Source of the DNA: Actinobacteria bacterium HGW-Actinobacteria-1
GTDB taxonomy: Bacteria; Actinomycetota; Coriobacteriia; Anaerosomatales; Anaerosomataceae
Direction of reading: 5' to 3'
Length of the DNA: 64,000 nt
Assembly (NCBI GenBank): GCA_002841355.1
Contig: PHFB01000007.1
Span: 78,501-142,500 of the forward strand
Shown: positions 1 to 7,455 of the stretch, one piece after another
Position numbering within the stretch: the stretch's first letter is position 1
Layout of the letters: every line of letters starts with the position of its first letter
Position numbers and translations under genes: made by a program
The notes under the pieces: generated by a model
Database searches by the model: none
What the model saw: only the letters and a program-made list of their open reading frames with translations
What the model was told of the DNA's origin: nothing

Positions 1-180
1 AGAATCCGGATCGGCCATGATCTTCACGAGCGTGGCCTTGCCTTCGGAGATCGGCGCGCCGTCGACGGCGTACTGATACTCGAAGGTCTCCACGGTCTCC
101 ATAGCGCGAACCATGTCGCGAAGGCTGGTGAGGGTGCCGGTCCCGATGAGGGTCGGTGTGAGTTCCCGCTGGGTGTGCAT
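1..180 (-). CDS. Hypothetical protein, N-terminal fragment cut by the window edge
   Basis: An open frame of 60 codons starts at an ATG (positions 180-178) and runs off the left edge with no stop. A GGAG-like ribosome binding site lies about 5 bases upstream of the ATG, and a TACAAT-like -10 element on the same strand lies at 228-223. The visible part starts MHTQRELTPTLIGTGTLTSL and contains no motif I recognise. It is transcribed divergently from the RNase R gene. Function cannot be assigned from this fragment; the assignment as a real gene rests on start-site context and the uninterrupted frame. Confidence 0.5.
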   Translation of the reverse strand, partial: MHTQRELTPTLIGTGTLTSLRDMVRAMETVETFEYQYAVDGAPISEGKATLVKIMADPDS

Positions 181-304
181 GTGCGCTCCGAACGCTCAGG
201 TGTAGAGTTGCACCATACAGAGATTGTAGCACCGCGGCAAGCCGCGCCCGGTCCGCCTGGCGGACGCGACGTGCCGCTTGTCGAACGGTTCGGGGGAGGC
301 TCCT

Positions 305-2389
305 GTGCGTCCTGACAAGCTGGTCGTAAAGACGCTTCGCGCCGGAGGCGGCAAGCCAATGACCGCCGAGGACCTCGCCGCAGCACTCGAGAGCGAGGGC
401 CTGGCGGAGTCCCGCATCACGACCATTCTCGCGTCCCTCGTGAAGTCGGGCGCCGTGGCTGAAGGTCCCGGCGGCACCTACATCGCCCTCAAGGAGCGGG
501 GCCTGCTCGTTGGGCGCGTGACCATGAACCGCAGGGGATTCGCCTTCGTGGTCACACCGGTCGGCGACATCTACGTGGGTCGCCGGGATGTCAACGGCGC
601 GATGCATGGGGACACGGTTGCGGTCAGACTGAACAATCAGCGCTCACGCGAGGGTCGCTCGGGAGAGATCGTCCAGGTGCTCGAGCGCGCGGTCACACGC
701 GTGGTGGGCACATTCGAGCGGCATGGAGCGCTGGGGATCGTGACGCCCACCGATGCGCGGGTTCGCTCGGACATCTTCGTTCCGCTCAAGGGCGACGTGC
801 AGCCCAAGCCGAACGACATCGTCGTGGCGCGCATCACGCGCTACGCGACGCAGCGCGACGCGATGCAGGGGGTTATCGAGGAGGTTCTCGGCCCGGCGGA
901 TGCACCTGGCGTGGATGTGGAGATCGTGATCCGCGAGCACTCGCTGCCGACCTCGTTCTCCGAGGAGGTCGAGAGCGTCGCGAATGGGCTCACGCAGGAC
1001 GGCGAGGCGGAGCTTGCGCGCGGCCGCACGGACGTCCGCGACGTGTTCACGGTGACGATCGACCCGACCGACGCGAAGGACTTCGATGACGCGATCTCCA
1101 TCGAGCGCCGAGACGGCGGCTTCCGCATGTGGGTGCACATCGCCGACGTGAGCCACTACGTGCCGTGGGGGAGCGTCATCGACGAAGAGGCGCGCATGCG
1201 GGCCACCTCGGTGTACCTCGTCGATCGCGTCATCCCCATGCTGCCCGAGCGGCTCAGCAACGGCATCTGCTCCCTCAACCCCGCCGAGGACCGCTTGACG
1301 TTCACGGTGGAAATGGACCTCGACAAAACCGGGCTGGTGGAGGCGTACCGGCTGTACCCCTCGGTCATGCGAAGCGACCACCGGCTCGACTACGACACCG
1401 TTGACCTCTGGTTGACATCCCGCGGCTTCGCGAACGACGAGCTCAAGCGCATGCTCACCGACTTCCGCTCGGCGGCCGATGCAATCCACAAGCGGCGCAT
1501 CGCGCGCGGCGGACTCGATTTCGACACCGTCGAGGCGCGCGTGAAGCTCGACGACGCCGGCAAGCCGCTCGAGGTCGTGCTCCGCAAGCGCACGGTCGCG
1601 ACGAACATGATCGAGGAAGCGATGGTGCTCGCGAACGAGGTCGTCGCGCGGCATATGCGCGATGCCGAGGCCCCGATGATGTACCGCATCCACGAGGATC
1701 CTGATCCCGATGCGCTCGGGCAGATCGCGGTGATCCTCAAGGAATTCGACTACCCGATGAAGGACATCCACGGCGCAAGCCCGCAGACGTTCCAGAAGAT
1801 CGTGAAGTTCGCGAAGGGTCGCCCCGAGGAGCTGCTCATCAACTCGCTGCTTCTGCGTGCTCTGGAGCGGGCGCGGTACTCGGACATCCTCGAGGGCCAC
1901 TTCGGGCTTGCGAGCGACGCGTACTGCCACTTCACGAGCCCGATTCGCCGCTACCCGGACCTCATCGTGCACCGCCTGCTCAAGGCGCAGCTCACCGGCA
2001 CGCTCGACAAGGAGCCGGTCGCCAGCATGGCGCACGAGCTCGGCTGGCTCGCCGAGCACTGCTCGGTCATGGAACGCGAGGCGGAGGCGGCCGAGGACTC
2101 GTCGCAGAAGGTGAAACTCGTCCAGCTCATGGCTGATCATCTCGGCGAGGTGTTTGAGGGCATCATCACGGGCGTCATGTCGTTCGGCTTCTTCGTACAG
2201 CTCGACAACACCGCCGAGGGCCTCGTACACGTGCAGACCCTTGGCGACGACTACTATCGGTTCGATGCCGAGCGGTTCATGCTCTGGGGTGAGAATCGCG
2301 GCAAGCAGTTCCGTCTCGGGCAGCGGCTGAAGGTGCGCGTGATCGATGTGAGCCCCGCCGAGCGAAGGATCGACTTCGAGGTCGCGTGA
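305..2389 (+). CDS. rnr: Ribonuclease R (RNB-family 3'-5' exoribonuclease)
   Basis: RNase R degrades structured RNA from the 3' end and, with SmpB-tmRNA, clears non-stop mRNAs. Order of domains in the 694-residue product: an N-terminal winged-helix region, a cold-shock domain (around the MNRRGFAFVV segment), a second OB fold, the RNB catalytic domain with the metal-binding DPTDAKDFDDA motif near residue 260, and a C-terminal S1 domain (GEVFEGIITGVMSFGFFVQL). It ends right after S1, without the long basic tail seen in E. coli RNase R. I chose GTG at 305 because GGGGGAGG lies 5 bases upstream; a TTG at 278 is also in frame but lacks such a site. Its position upstream of smpB and ssrA fits a role in ribosome rescue and RNA quality control. 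Confidence 0.95.
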   Translation: MRPDKLVVKTLRAGGGKPMTAEDLAAALESEGLAESRITTILASLVKSGAVAEGPGGTYIALKERGLLVGRVTMNRRGFAFVVTPVGDIYVGRRDVNGAMHGDTVAVRLNNQRSREGRSGEIVQVLERAVTRVVGTFERHGALGIVTPTDARVRSDIFVPLKGDVQPKPNDIVVARITRYATQRDAMQGVIEEVLGPADAPGVDVEIVIREHSLPTSFSEEVESVANGLTQDGEAELARGRTDVRDVFTVTIDPTDAKDFDDAISIERRDGGFRMWVHIADVSHYVPWGSVIDEEARMRATSVYLVDRVIPMLPERLSNGICSLNPAEDRLTFTVEMDLDKTGLVEAYRLYPSVMRSDHRLDYDTVDLWLTSRGFANDELKRMLTDFRSAADAIHKRRIARGGLDFDTVEARVKLDDAGKPLEVVLRKRTVATNMIEEAMVLANEVVARHMRDAEAPMMYRIHEDPDPDALGQIAVILKEFDYPMKDIHGASPQTFQKIVKFAKGRPEELLINSLLLRALERARYSDILEGHFGLASDAYCHFTSPIRRYPDLIVHRLLKAQLTGTLDKEPVASMAHELGWLAEHCSVMEREAEAAEDSSQKVKLVQLMADHLGEVFEGIITGVMSFGFFVQLDNTAEGLVHVQTLGDDYYRFDAERFMLWGENRGKQFRLGQRLKVRVIDVSPAERRIDFEVA

Positions 2390-2461
2390 AGCGGTGGCGC
2401 GTGTCAGCGCTCGGCGGTACACTGACATCTCTTGTCCACTATCCATCGAGGAGGCCGTTTC

Positions 2462-3523
2462 ATGCGTGCTGAGTCGTTCGATTTCCTGAAGTCCCTCGTT
2501 GAGGCCCCGTCGCCGTCCGGCTACGAGCAGCCCGCCGCCAAGGTGTTCCGCGACTATGTGTCGCCGATCGCCGACTCGGTGGAGACTAACGTCATGGGCT
2601 CCGTCCACGCCGTGCTCAAGGGCACCGCTGACGGCCCGTCGGTCATGCTGGCCGGGCACATCGACGAGATCGGCTTCATGGTTACCTACATCACCGACGA
2701 CGGCTTCTGCGCGTTCGCCGGTATCGGCGGTCACGATCCGCAGATCCTTCCGGGCGCGCGCGTTACCGTGCACACCGCCGAGGGCCCGCTGCTTGGCGTG
2801 CTTGGGCGCCTCGCCATCCATCTGCTTGACGACGAAGAGCGCAAGCAGGTCGTCAAGATGCACAAGATGTTCATCGACCTCGGCATGAAGGGCGAGGATG
2901 TCAAGAAGCGCGTGCGCATCGGCGACCCGGTCACGTACGGCGTCGGCATGGAGACGTTCGGCGACAACATGGCCGTCTCGCGCGCCTTTGACGACAAGAT
3001 GGGCGCCTGGATCGCCGCCGAGGTGCTCCGTACGGTGAAGGAGGCCGGCGGATCCAAGAGCGACTTTATCGCGGCCGCAACCGTGCAAGAAGAGATCGGT
3101 CTTCGCGGTGGAACCACCTCGGCGTACGGCGTTGACCCCGTGGTCGGCATCGCCGTCGAGGTCACGCACGCGACGGACTACCCGGACGTCGACAAGCGCA
3201 AGCACGGCGACGTGAAGTGCGGTCTCGGCCCCGTGATCAGCCGAGGCGCCAACATCAACCCGCGTGTCTTCGACCTGCTCGTCGAAGCAGCAGAGGCCGA
3301 GAAGATCCCGTACCAGATCGAAGGTGCGCCTCGCGGTACCGGCACCGACGCGAATGCCATCCAGCTTTCGCGCGGTGGCAAGGCGGCGGCGCTCGTAAGC
3401 GTGCCGCTGCGCTACATGCATACGCCCACCGAGGTGCTCTCGATCGAGGACCTTGAGAACACCGTGAAGCTGCTGTCGGCGTTCATGCTGCGCCTTGAGC
3501 CTGATACCGACTTCACGCCGTAG
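2462..3523 (+). CDS. M42-family metallo-aminopeptidase
   Basis: A 353-residue member of the M42 (PepA/FrvX/endoglucanase M-like) family of dinuclear metal aminopeptidases, which trim short peptides in the cytoplasm as large tetrahedral complexes. Expected metal and catalytic residues are visible: the first His and Asp in AGHIDEIG (H66, D68), the bridging Asp in AFDDKMG, the general-base Glu pair in VQEEIGLRG, a further acidic ligand region in VEVTHATD, and the last His in RYMHTPTE. Length is normal. The ATG at 2462 follows GAGGAGG; an upstream in-frame TTG would place this site inside the gene. A TACACT -10-like box at 2418-2423 may give it its own promoter. It sits between rnr and smpB, so a role recycling peptides from quality control is possible but only inferred. 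Confidence 0.93.
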   Translation: MRAESFDFLKSLVEAPSPSGYEQPAAKVFRDYVSPIADSVETNVMGSVHAVLKGTADGPSVMLAGHIDEIGFMVTYITDDGFCAFAGIGGHDPQILPGARVTVHTAEGPLLGVLGRLAIHLLDDEERKQVVKMHKMFIDLGMKGEDVKKRVRIGDPVTYGVGMETFGDNMAVSRAFDDKMGAWIAAEVLRTVKEAGGSKSDFIAAATVQEEIGLRGGTTSAYGVDPVVGIAVEVTHATDYPDVDKRKHGDVKCGLGPVISRGANINPRVFDLLVEAAEAEKIPYQIEGAPRGTGTDANAIQLSRGGKAAALVSVPLRYMHTPTEVLSIEDLENTVKLLSAFMLRLEPDTDFTP

Positions 3524-3536
3524 TCAGAGAGTCTCC

Positions 3537-4007
3537 ATGCCCAAAGAAGAGCGCCTCATAGCCAACAACAAGAAGGCCTTCCACGACTACACCGTGGTCG
3601 AGACCTTCGAGGTCGGCATCGCTCTCACGGGCACCGAGGTCAAGTCGCTGCGTGAGAACAAAGCGAGCCTGCGCGACGCGTTCGCATCGGTGAAGCGCGG
3701 CGAGGTGTGGCTCCACAACGTGCACATCTCGCCGTACAGCCACGGCAACCGCGGCAACGTGGACCCGAACCGTGCGCGCAAGCTGCTACTGCACAAGAAC
3801 GAGATCCGCTACCTCATCGGCAAGACGAAAGAAACCGGATTCACGCTCGTGCCGCTCAAGATGTACTTCGCCACGTCGGGGCTCGTGAAGCTCGAACTCG
3901 CGCTCGCGCGAGGCAAGAAGTCGTACGACAAACGCGACGCGCTTGCCGAGAAGGATGCGAAGCGTGACGTAGCCCGGGCGCTCAAGGACCGCACGCTCGG
4001 CAGGTAG
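3537..4007 (+). CDS. smpB: SsrA-binding protein SmpB
   Basis: SmpB binds tmRNA and delivers it to stalled ribosomes for trans-translation. The 156-residue product has the family hallmarks: [11 protein letters not shown] near the N-terminus, [13 protein letters not shown], the HISPYSHGN segment, and a lysine-rich C-terminal tail ([20 protein letters not shown]) that is known to occupy the decoding centre. The ATG at 3537 gives the usual length; an in-frame upstream extension is not expected for the family. Its stop is about 100 bases before the tmRNA gene, an arrangement seen in many bacteria. Confidence 0.97.
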   Translation: MPKEERLIANNKKAFHDYTVVETFEVGIALTGTEVKSLRENKASLRDAFASVKRGEVWLHNVHISPYSHGNRGNVDPNRARKLLLHKNEIRYLIGKTKETGFTLVPLKMYFATSGLVKLELALARGKKSYDKRDALAEKDAKRDVARALKDRTLGR

Positions 4008-4054
4008 CGGCACGCTGCTTGCATGAACAAGATGACGCCGCGCTTCTGCGGGGA

Positions 4055-4060
4055 TATACT
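4055..4060 (+). promoter_or_regulatory. Candidate -10 box for tmRNA
   Basis: TATACT matches the sigma-70-type -10 consensus and lies about 46 bases before the mature tmRNA 5' end, which would give a short 5' leader removed by RNase P. No convincing -35 hexamer is visible at 16-18 bases spacing, so this is a partial match. Confidence 0.45.
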
Positions 4061-4106
4061 ACGCATCCGCACTACGCACGGCAGGACGTTGACAACGTTC
4101 GATTCC

Positions 4107-4456
4107 GGGGGCGACTGGATTCGACATGATAGGTTCGAGGGTAGCAGCAGGTCGAGGTCTCCTCGCCTCGTTAAACAGGGGTAAAGACGCTCAAGCGTCG
4201 ACAATAATTACGCTCTCGCTGCTTAAATAAGTAGCGACGTCGCCCGGTGAGAGTCCCCGTCACCGGCCCCGACGTCACTCAGGGGACTGGCGCGACGGAT
4301 GTGGGCTGTATGCCGCTAGCGCAAGACTGAACAGCCAGGGCACGGGCACGCGGGTCACCGAGTGTCGCCCGTTCTGACGATAATCGGTGTCTGAGCCTGG
4401 AGATACTACCCGGGGGTCTATTGTGGACCGGAGTTCGATTCTCCGCGCCTCCACCA
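4107..4456 (+). ncRNA. ssrA: Transfer-messenger RNA (tmRNA)
   Basis: The gene begins GGGGGCGACTGGATTCGAC and ends with GGTTCGATT-type T arm, CGCCTCC, A and an encoded CCA, so the 5' and 3' ends pair as a 7-bp tRNA-like acceptor stem (one G-U). Length is 350 nt, typical of one-piece tmRNA. The tag reading frame ends at TAA 4224-4226 and codes for ...VDNNYALAA, the expected -ALAA degron recognised by ClpXP and ClpAP; clpP and clpX are in this same window. An in-frame TAA at 4182-4184 limits the tag to at most 13 codons, RRSSVDNNYALAA; the exact resume codon cannot be fixed from sequence alone. Confidence 0.96.
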
Positions 4457-4463
4457 CATGCAC

Positions 4464-4503
4464 AACAGGGGTCTGTCGTCTTCCGACAGACCCCTGTTCT
4501 TGT
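4464..4503. terminator. Rho-independent terminator after tmRNA, probably bidirectional
   Basis: A perfect 15-bp inverted repeat (AACAGGGGTCTGTCG at 4464-4478 and its complement at 4484-4498) with a 5-base loop follows the tmRNA 3' end by 7 bases. A short T-rich stretch follows on the plus strand. It also lies just beyond the stop of the minus-strand release-factor-like gene, so it can serve both. Confidence 0.88.
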
Positions 4504-4527
4504 TCCTGACACCCCGAGTAGTCGCGT

Positions 4528-4887
4528 CTACTCGTCGTCGGCAGACACCCGCTTGCGAAGCGTCTTCTTGCGAGCGGCGACCCGCTTTCCCTCGACCATG
4601 GCACGCTTCACCGCACGAGACTTGCGTGTGGGGATTCGCGCAGGGTCGACGTGTTGCGCCTCGGCGATACGGGTGCGCAGCCGGGTGAGCGCCGCCTTCT
4701 TGTTGAGGTACTGGCTGCGTTCGCGTCGCGCGACGACCACGATCCCGCTCGGCCGGTGCTTGAGTCGCACGGCACTGTCGGTTGTGTTCACGCCCTGGCC
4801 ACCAGGACCGGTGGCGCGAAACGTCGTGACGTCGCACTCGGCAAGCAGCGCGTCATCGGTTTCCGGCATCGTGTAGTCCTGGTCCAT
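4528..4887 (-). CDS. GGQ-domain release-factor-like protein (ArfB/YaeJ type)
   Basis: A 119-residue protein made of the catalytic domain of class I release factors, without the codon-recognition domains. The GPGGQGVN motif carries the invariant GGQ at residues 29-31, followed by [10 protein letters not shown] and [12 protein letters not shown], which match RF2-like domain 3. The C-terminus is strongly basic ([20 protein letters not shown]), as in ArfB, whose tail enters the empty mRNA channel of stalled ribosomes. Such proteins hydrolyse peptidyl-tRNA on non-stop complexes as a backup to trans-translation. ATG at 4887 is chosen because GGAGG lies 5-6 bases upstream. It is convergent with tmRNA and close to smpB. 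It could alternatively be a PrfH-like protein; the lack of codon-recognition domains argues for ArfB. Confidence 0.82.
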   Translation of the reverse strand: MDQDYTMPETDDALLAECDVTTFRATGPGGQGVNTTDSAVRLKHRPSGIVVVARRERSQYLNKKAALTRLRTRIAEAQHVDPARIPTRKSRAVKRAMVEGKRVAARKKTLRKRVSADDE

Positions 4888-4992
4888 GGCATCCTCCAGG
4901 GCCATTCTACCGCGCAACGGCAGGGTGACAGCAGCACGTTCACTCGTGACCCTCCCGACGGTTCACGCTAGGGTAGGGCACGGAGGTGTTCG

Positions 4993-5661
4993 ATGTCCCA
5001 AGGTCCCCACCCTCAGCCCGAACTTCGCATCGTCGTGTGGCGCCTGCTTGGCGCCCTCTTCGTCGTACAGCTTGTGCTTGCTGCGATCTTCCGCGGCCTA
5101 CTGCTTGCCGCGCACGGCACGGGCAGCGTCTTTCGCTTCCAGCTCGTGAATGGCGCGAGCTTCGTCGTGCTCGGCGTCGTGCTTCTCGTGGCGTTCCGTC
5201 CGAACCTCGCGGTGCTCGGACTGTCGCTTGCCGGCAGATCCGCCCGTACGCGGTGGCTGTCGCTGCTCGGCGTCGCTGCCGTTCTTGCGCTCGTGATCAC
5301 CTCACGCTCCTTCGGCATCATGCCGTTCGTGCTGAACCTCACGTTCGGCCTGGCCGTCCCCGCGTTCGAGGAGCTGCTGTTCCGAGGGTGGGTGTTCGGC
5401 AAGTTGCGATCCGTCTCGGCGGGACCTCGCGCTTCATGGGTGGCAATCGCGACAAGCGCGGTACTCTTCGGTCTGTGGCACCTGGGGTACGCGCCCACGC
5501 TCCTGCAGCACCCGGCGCATCCGGAGATCGTGTCGCTTCTGGCGTTCAAGGTGGGCTACGGGACCGTTCTCGGTCTGGCTACCGGCTGGCTGCGCGAGCG
5601 CACAGGCGGCACGTACGCGCCTTTCGTACTGCACGCGGTCGCGAACATCTTGGCGCCGTAG
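4993..5661 (+). CDS. CPBP-family intramembrane metalloprotease
   Basis: A 222-residue, multi-spanning membrane protein of the CAAX protease/bacteriocin-processing (Abi, CPBP) family. All three conserved motifs are present: EELLFRGW (E126, E127, R131), LFGLWHLGY (H163) and LHAVAN (H214, N218), forming the intramembrane metal site. Members process or degrade membrane substrates or confer bacteriocin immunity; the substrate here is unknown. GGAGGTG lies 5 bases before the ATG. It opens a short same-strand cluster ending at 7396 with no obvious functional partner. Confidence 0.9.
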   Translation: MSQGPHPQPELRIVVWRLLGALFVVQLVLAAIFRGLLLAAHGTGSVFRFQLVNGASFVVLGVVLLVAFRPNLAVLGLSLAGRSARTRWLSLLGVAAVLALVITSRSFGIMPFVLNLTFGLAVPAFEELLFRGWVFGKLRSVSAGPRASWVAIATSAVLFGLWHLGYAPTLLQHPAHPEIVSLLAFKVGYGTVLGLATGWLRERTGGTYAPFVLHAVANILAP

Positions 5662-5686
5662 ACGGAGGGTGTGGGATACTGTGGCG

Positions 5687-6061
5687 ATGCCCGAGAAGAC
5701 TCGATACGGTTTCACCCTGGAGGCGTGGCGCACCGGCAAAGCCGAGGCGCGCGACTTCCTGATCAGCCGTGCCCGTGAGCGTGGCACCACGACGTACTCG
5801 GAGCTCTGTGAGGTTGTCTCGGCGATTCAGCTTCGCCCGTATTCGTTCGGGATGATGGCGTTCCTGAACGAGGTGTGCGCCGAGGAAGACGCCGCCAACG
5901 GCATCATGCTCGCGTCGCTTGTGACACGGCGCGACACGGGGATGCCGGGCGACGGTTACTTCAAGTTCGCCGCCGGGCTCGGACGAGACTCCCTTGATCG
6001 CGAGACATTCTGGCGCTCTGAGATCGAGCGCATTTACGCAGCATTCCCCCCGGAGGAGTAG
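5687..6061 (+). CDS. Conserved-looking protein of unknown function
   Basis: A 124-residue soluble protein starting MPEKTRYGFTLEAWRTGKAE; I do not recognise a family. It is mostly helical in composition, has one Cys pair region (LNEVCAEED and SELCEVV) and a GDGYFKFAAGLGR segment. Start is uncertain: an ATG at 5687 lies 7 bases past a GATACT -10-like box (5675-5680), compatible with a leaderless transcript, whereas GTG 5681 lies 11 bases after GGAGGG. It ends 6 bases before the next gene, suggesting co-transcription with the COG2426 membrane protein. Confidence 0.72.
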   Translation: MPEKTRYGFTLEAWRTGKAEARDFLISRARERGTTTYSELCEVVSAIQLRPYSFGMMAFLNEVCAEEDAANGIMLASLVTRRDTGMPGDGYFKFAAGLGRDSLDRETFWRSEIERIYAAFPPEE

Positions 6062-6067
6062 GCGCGC

Positions 6068-6532
6068 ATGCCGGCATTCGTGGCGGGCCTCCCGGCCTGG
6101 CTGAAGTACATCGTCATCACCATCATTCCGTGGATCGAGTTGCGTGGAGCGATTCCGCTTGCGGTACAGCAGCACGAGCAGTACTACCTGCCGCTGATCT
6201 TGCTGTCCAACCTCGCCATCTTCTGGCCCGGCTTCTACTTCCTGGAGCTTGTCTATCACCGCATCCCGGAGGGTTCGTGGCTGCACCGCAAGCTCGAAGG
6301 AATTCGCGCGAAGGCGCATCCTCTGGTTGAGAAGTACGGTGTGCTTGGCCTTGCCGTGTTCGTGGCGATTCCGCTGCCGGGCACGGGCGCCTACTCCGGG
6401 ACCGCAGCCGCGTGGCTACTGAGGATGGAGCCGAAGAAGGCATTCCTCGCCGTGTCGCTCGGCGTAGCGGGTGCGTTCGTCCTCGTGTGGGCGTTGTCGG
6501 CGGGCGTCGCGGCCGGCTTCAGGCTGTTCTAG
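6068..6532 (+). CDS. COG2426 / small multidrug export-like membrane protein
   Basis: A 154-residue protein with about four hydrophobic segments. It carries the family features IPWIELRGAIPLAV near the N-terminus and IPLPGTGAYSGT in the middle, typical of COG2426 (Pfam Sm_multidrug_ex). The family name is historical; transport activity is not well established. GGAGGAG lies 8-10 bases upstream of the ATG and the gene is only 6 bases downstream of the previous one. Confidence 0.85.
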   Translation: MPAFVAGLPAWLKYIVITIIPWIELRGAIPLAVQQHEQYYLPLILLSNLAIFWPGFYFLELVYHRIPEGSWLHRKLEGIRAKAHPLVEKYGVLGLAVFVAIPLPGTGAYSGTAAAWLLRMEPKKAFLAVSLGVAGAFVLVWALSAGVAAGFRLF

Positions 6533-6540
6533 CTTCGCGC

Positions 6541-6546
6541 TACACT
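6541..6546 (+). promoter_or_regulatory. Candidate -10 box giving a leaderless mRNA
   Basis: TACACT ends 7 bases before the ATG at 6554, so transcription would start at or next to the start codon. No Shine-Dalgarno sequence is visible before that ATG. The same spacing occurs before murI. Confidence 0.45.
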
Positions 6547-6553
6547 CTGAGCC

Positions 6554-7396
6554 ATGACGCAACCACACCTGCCACGACGCACTCCCTTCGCCTTCGGACT
6601 CACGTTCGTGCCGCCAGTAGCTCTGGGCGGCATCGTGCCAGACACCGTCGAGCCCGCGCAGGCAGTGTTGCGTGCGTGCCAGGAGCTCCGTGCGGCATTC
6701 GCGTTCGTGCCTTCGTGGGAGCCCTGGGCCGAGAACGCCCTCATCGCGCTGGTGGATGCCGGTATCAGCGTCTTCTGGACCCTTGAGGGACCACTGTGGC
6801 CGATTCTCAACGCCGGTGGCGTCGCAGCGGGACTGCGCCAGACGCTCACTGACGCCGAGGGTATGTCGCGGCGGATCGAATCCGGGCTCGACGCGGTCAT
6901 CGCCCGCGCGAGGCACGGCCTCGAGTCAGGTGCGGCCGGTATCGTCCTTGCCGAGGATCTTGCCGGCTCGGAGGGCCCCTTGGTGGCACCGGATTTCGCG
7001 ATCGAACGATTGATGCCCGCGTATGCCGAGGTCGTCCGCGTGGCAAGCGAGTTCTCTTCGCCGACGATCCTGCACTCCGACGGGGACACCCGGTGGCTGC
7101 TCGGTGCGATCAGGCGAGCCGGCTTCACGGCGATCCACGGAGGGGGAGGGTTGGACTTCGATGGCTTCGAGCGATTGTTCTGGGCCGCCAAAGCGATCGA
7201 TCTCGCCGTCATCGGTGGCTTGCAGTCGATAGAGCTGAGCGCAGGACTCGCCCGCGCCGAGGTGCTCGGCAGCCGTATCGGACTGCTGACGCGTGCCGGA
7301 GGACTTCTCGTGGCTGATGATGGTGGCCTGACCACCGCGCGCGAGCTGTCCGCGCTGAGTCACGCGCTTGGCGTGGCGCGCTCTGCTGCCGGGTAG
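6554..7396 (+). CDS. URO-D-fold protein (uroporphyrinogen decarboxylase/methyltransferase-like)
   Basis: A 280-residue protein that resembles the URO-D superfamily, which includes HemE and corrinoid-dependent methyltransferases such as MtaA. Supporting segments are ESGAAGIVLAEDLAGSEGPL (compare the usual D-D/E and G-P pattern), TILHSDGDTRWLLGAIRRAG (the H-x-D-G helix cap region) and GFTAIHGGGGLDF. It is shorter than HemE (about 340) and lacks the N-terminal Arg-rich porphyrin-binding motif, so true uroporphyrinogen decarboxylation is unlikely. No corrinoid protein or methyltransferase partner is adjacent. Substrate unknown. Confidence 0.7.
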   Translation: MTQPHLPRRTPFAFGLTFVPPVALGGIVPDTVEPAQAVLRACQELRAAFAFVPSWEPWAENALIALVDAGISVFWTLEGPLWPILNAGGVAAGLRQTLTDAEGMSRRIESGLDAVIARARHGLESGAAGIVLAEDLAGSEGPLVAPDFAIERLMPAYAEVVRVASEFSSPTILHSDGDTRWLLGAIRRAGFTAIHGGGGLDFDGFERLFWAAKAIDLAVIGGLQSIELSAGLARAEVLGSRIGLLTRAGGLLVADDGGLTTARELSALSHALGVARSAAG

Positions 7397-7407
7397 CCGC
7401 AAACGAA

Positions 7408-7435
7408 AGCGAGGCGCCCTAGTGGACGCCTCGCT
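7408..7435. terminator. Hairpin between convergent genes
   Basis: AGCGAGGCG (7408-7416) pairs perfectly with CGCCTCGCT (7427-7435). On the minus strand the hairpin is followed by a T-rich run (TTTCGTTTG), so it probably terminates the sulfur/iron-sulfur operon; it also closes the preceding plus-strand cluster. Confidence 0.75.
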
Positions 7436-7455
7436 CTCATGCGTGTGTTCGGTAG

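Noticed and set aside
644..3421. A 925-codon open frame on the minus strand opposite rnr and the M42 peptidase, and many other long antisense frames (for example 13160-15184, 28934-31258, 48848-51265, 53273-55291).
   Set aside because: These are shadows caused by high GC at third codon positions. They lie opposite well-supported genes, have His/Arg/Asp-rich composition, and show no family motifs.
6554..7396. HemE, uroporphyrinogen decarboxylase proper.
   Set aside because: It is about 60 residues short and lacks the N-terminal Arg-rich substrate motif; no other haem synthesis genes are adjacent.
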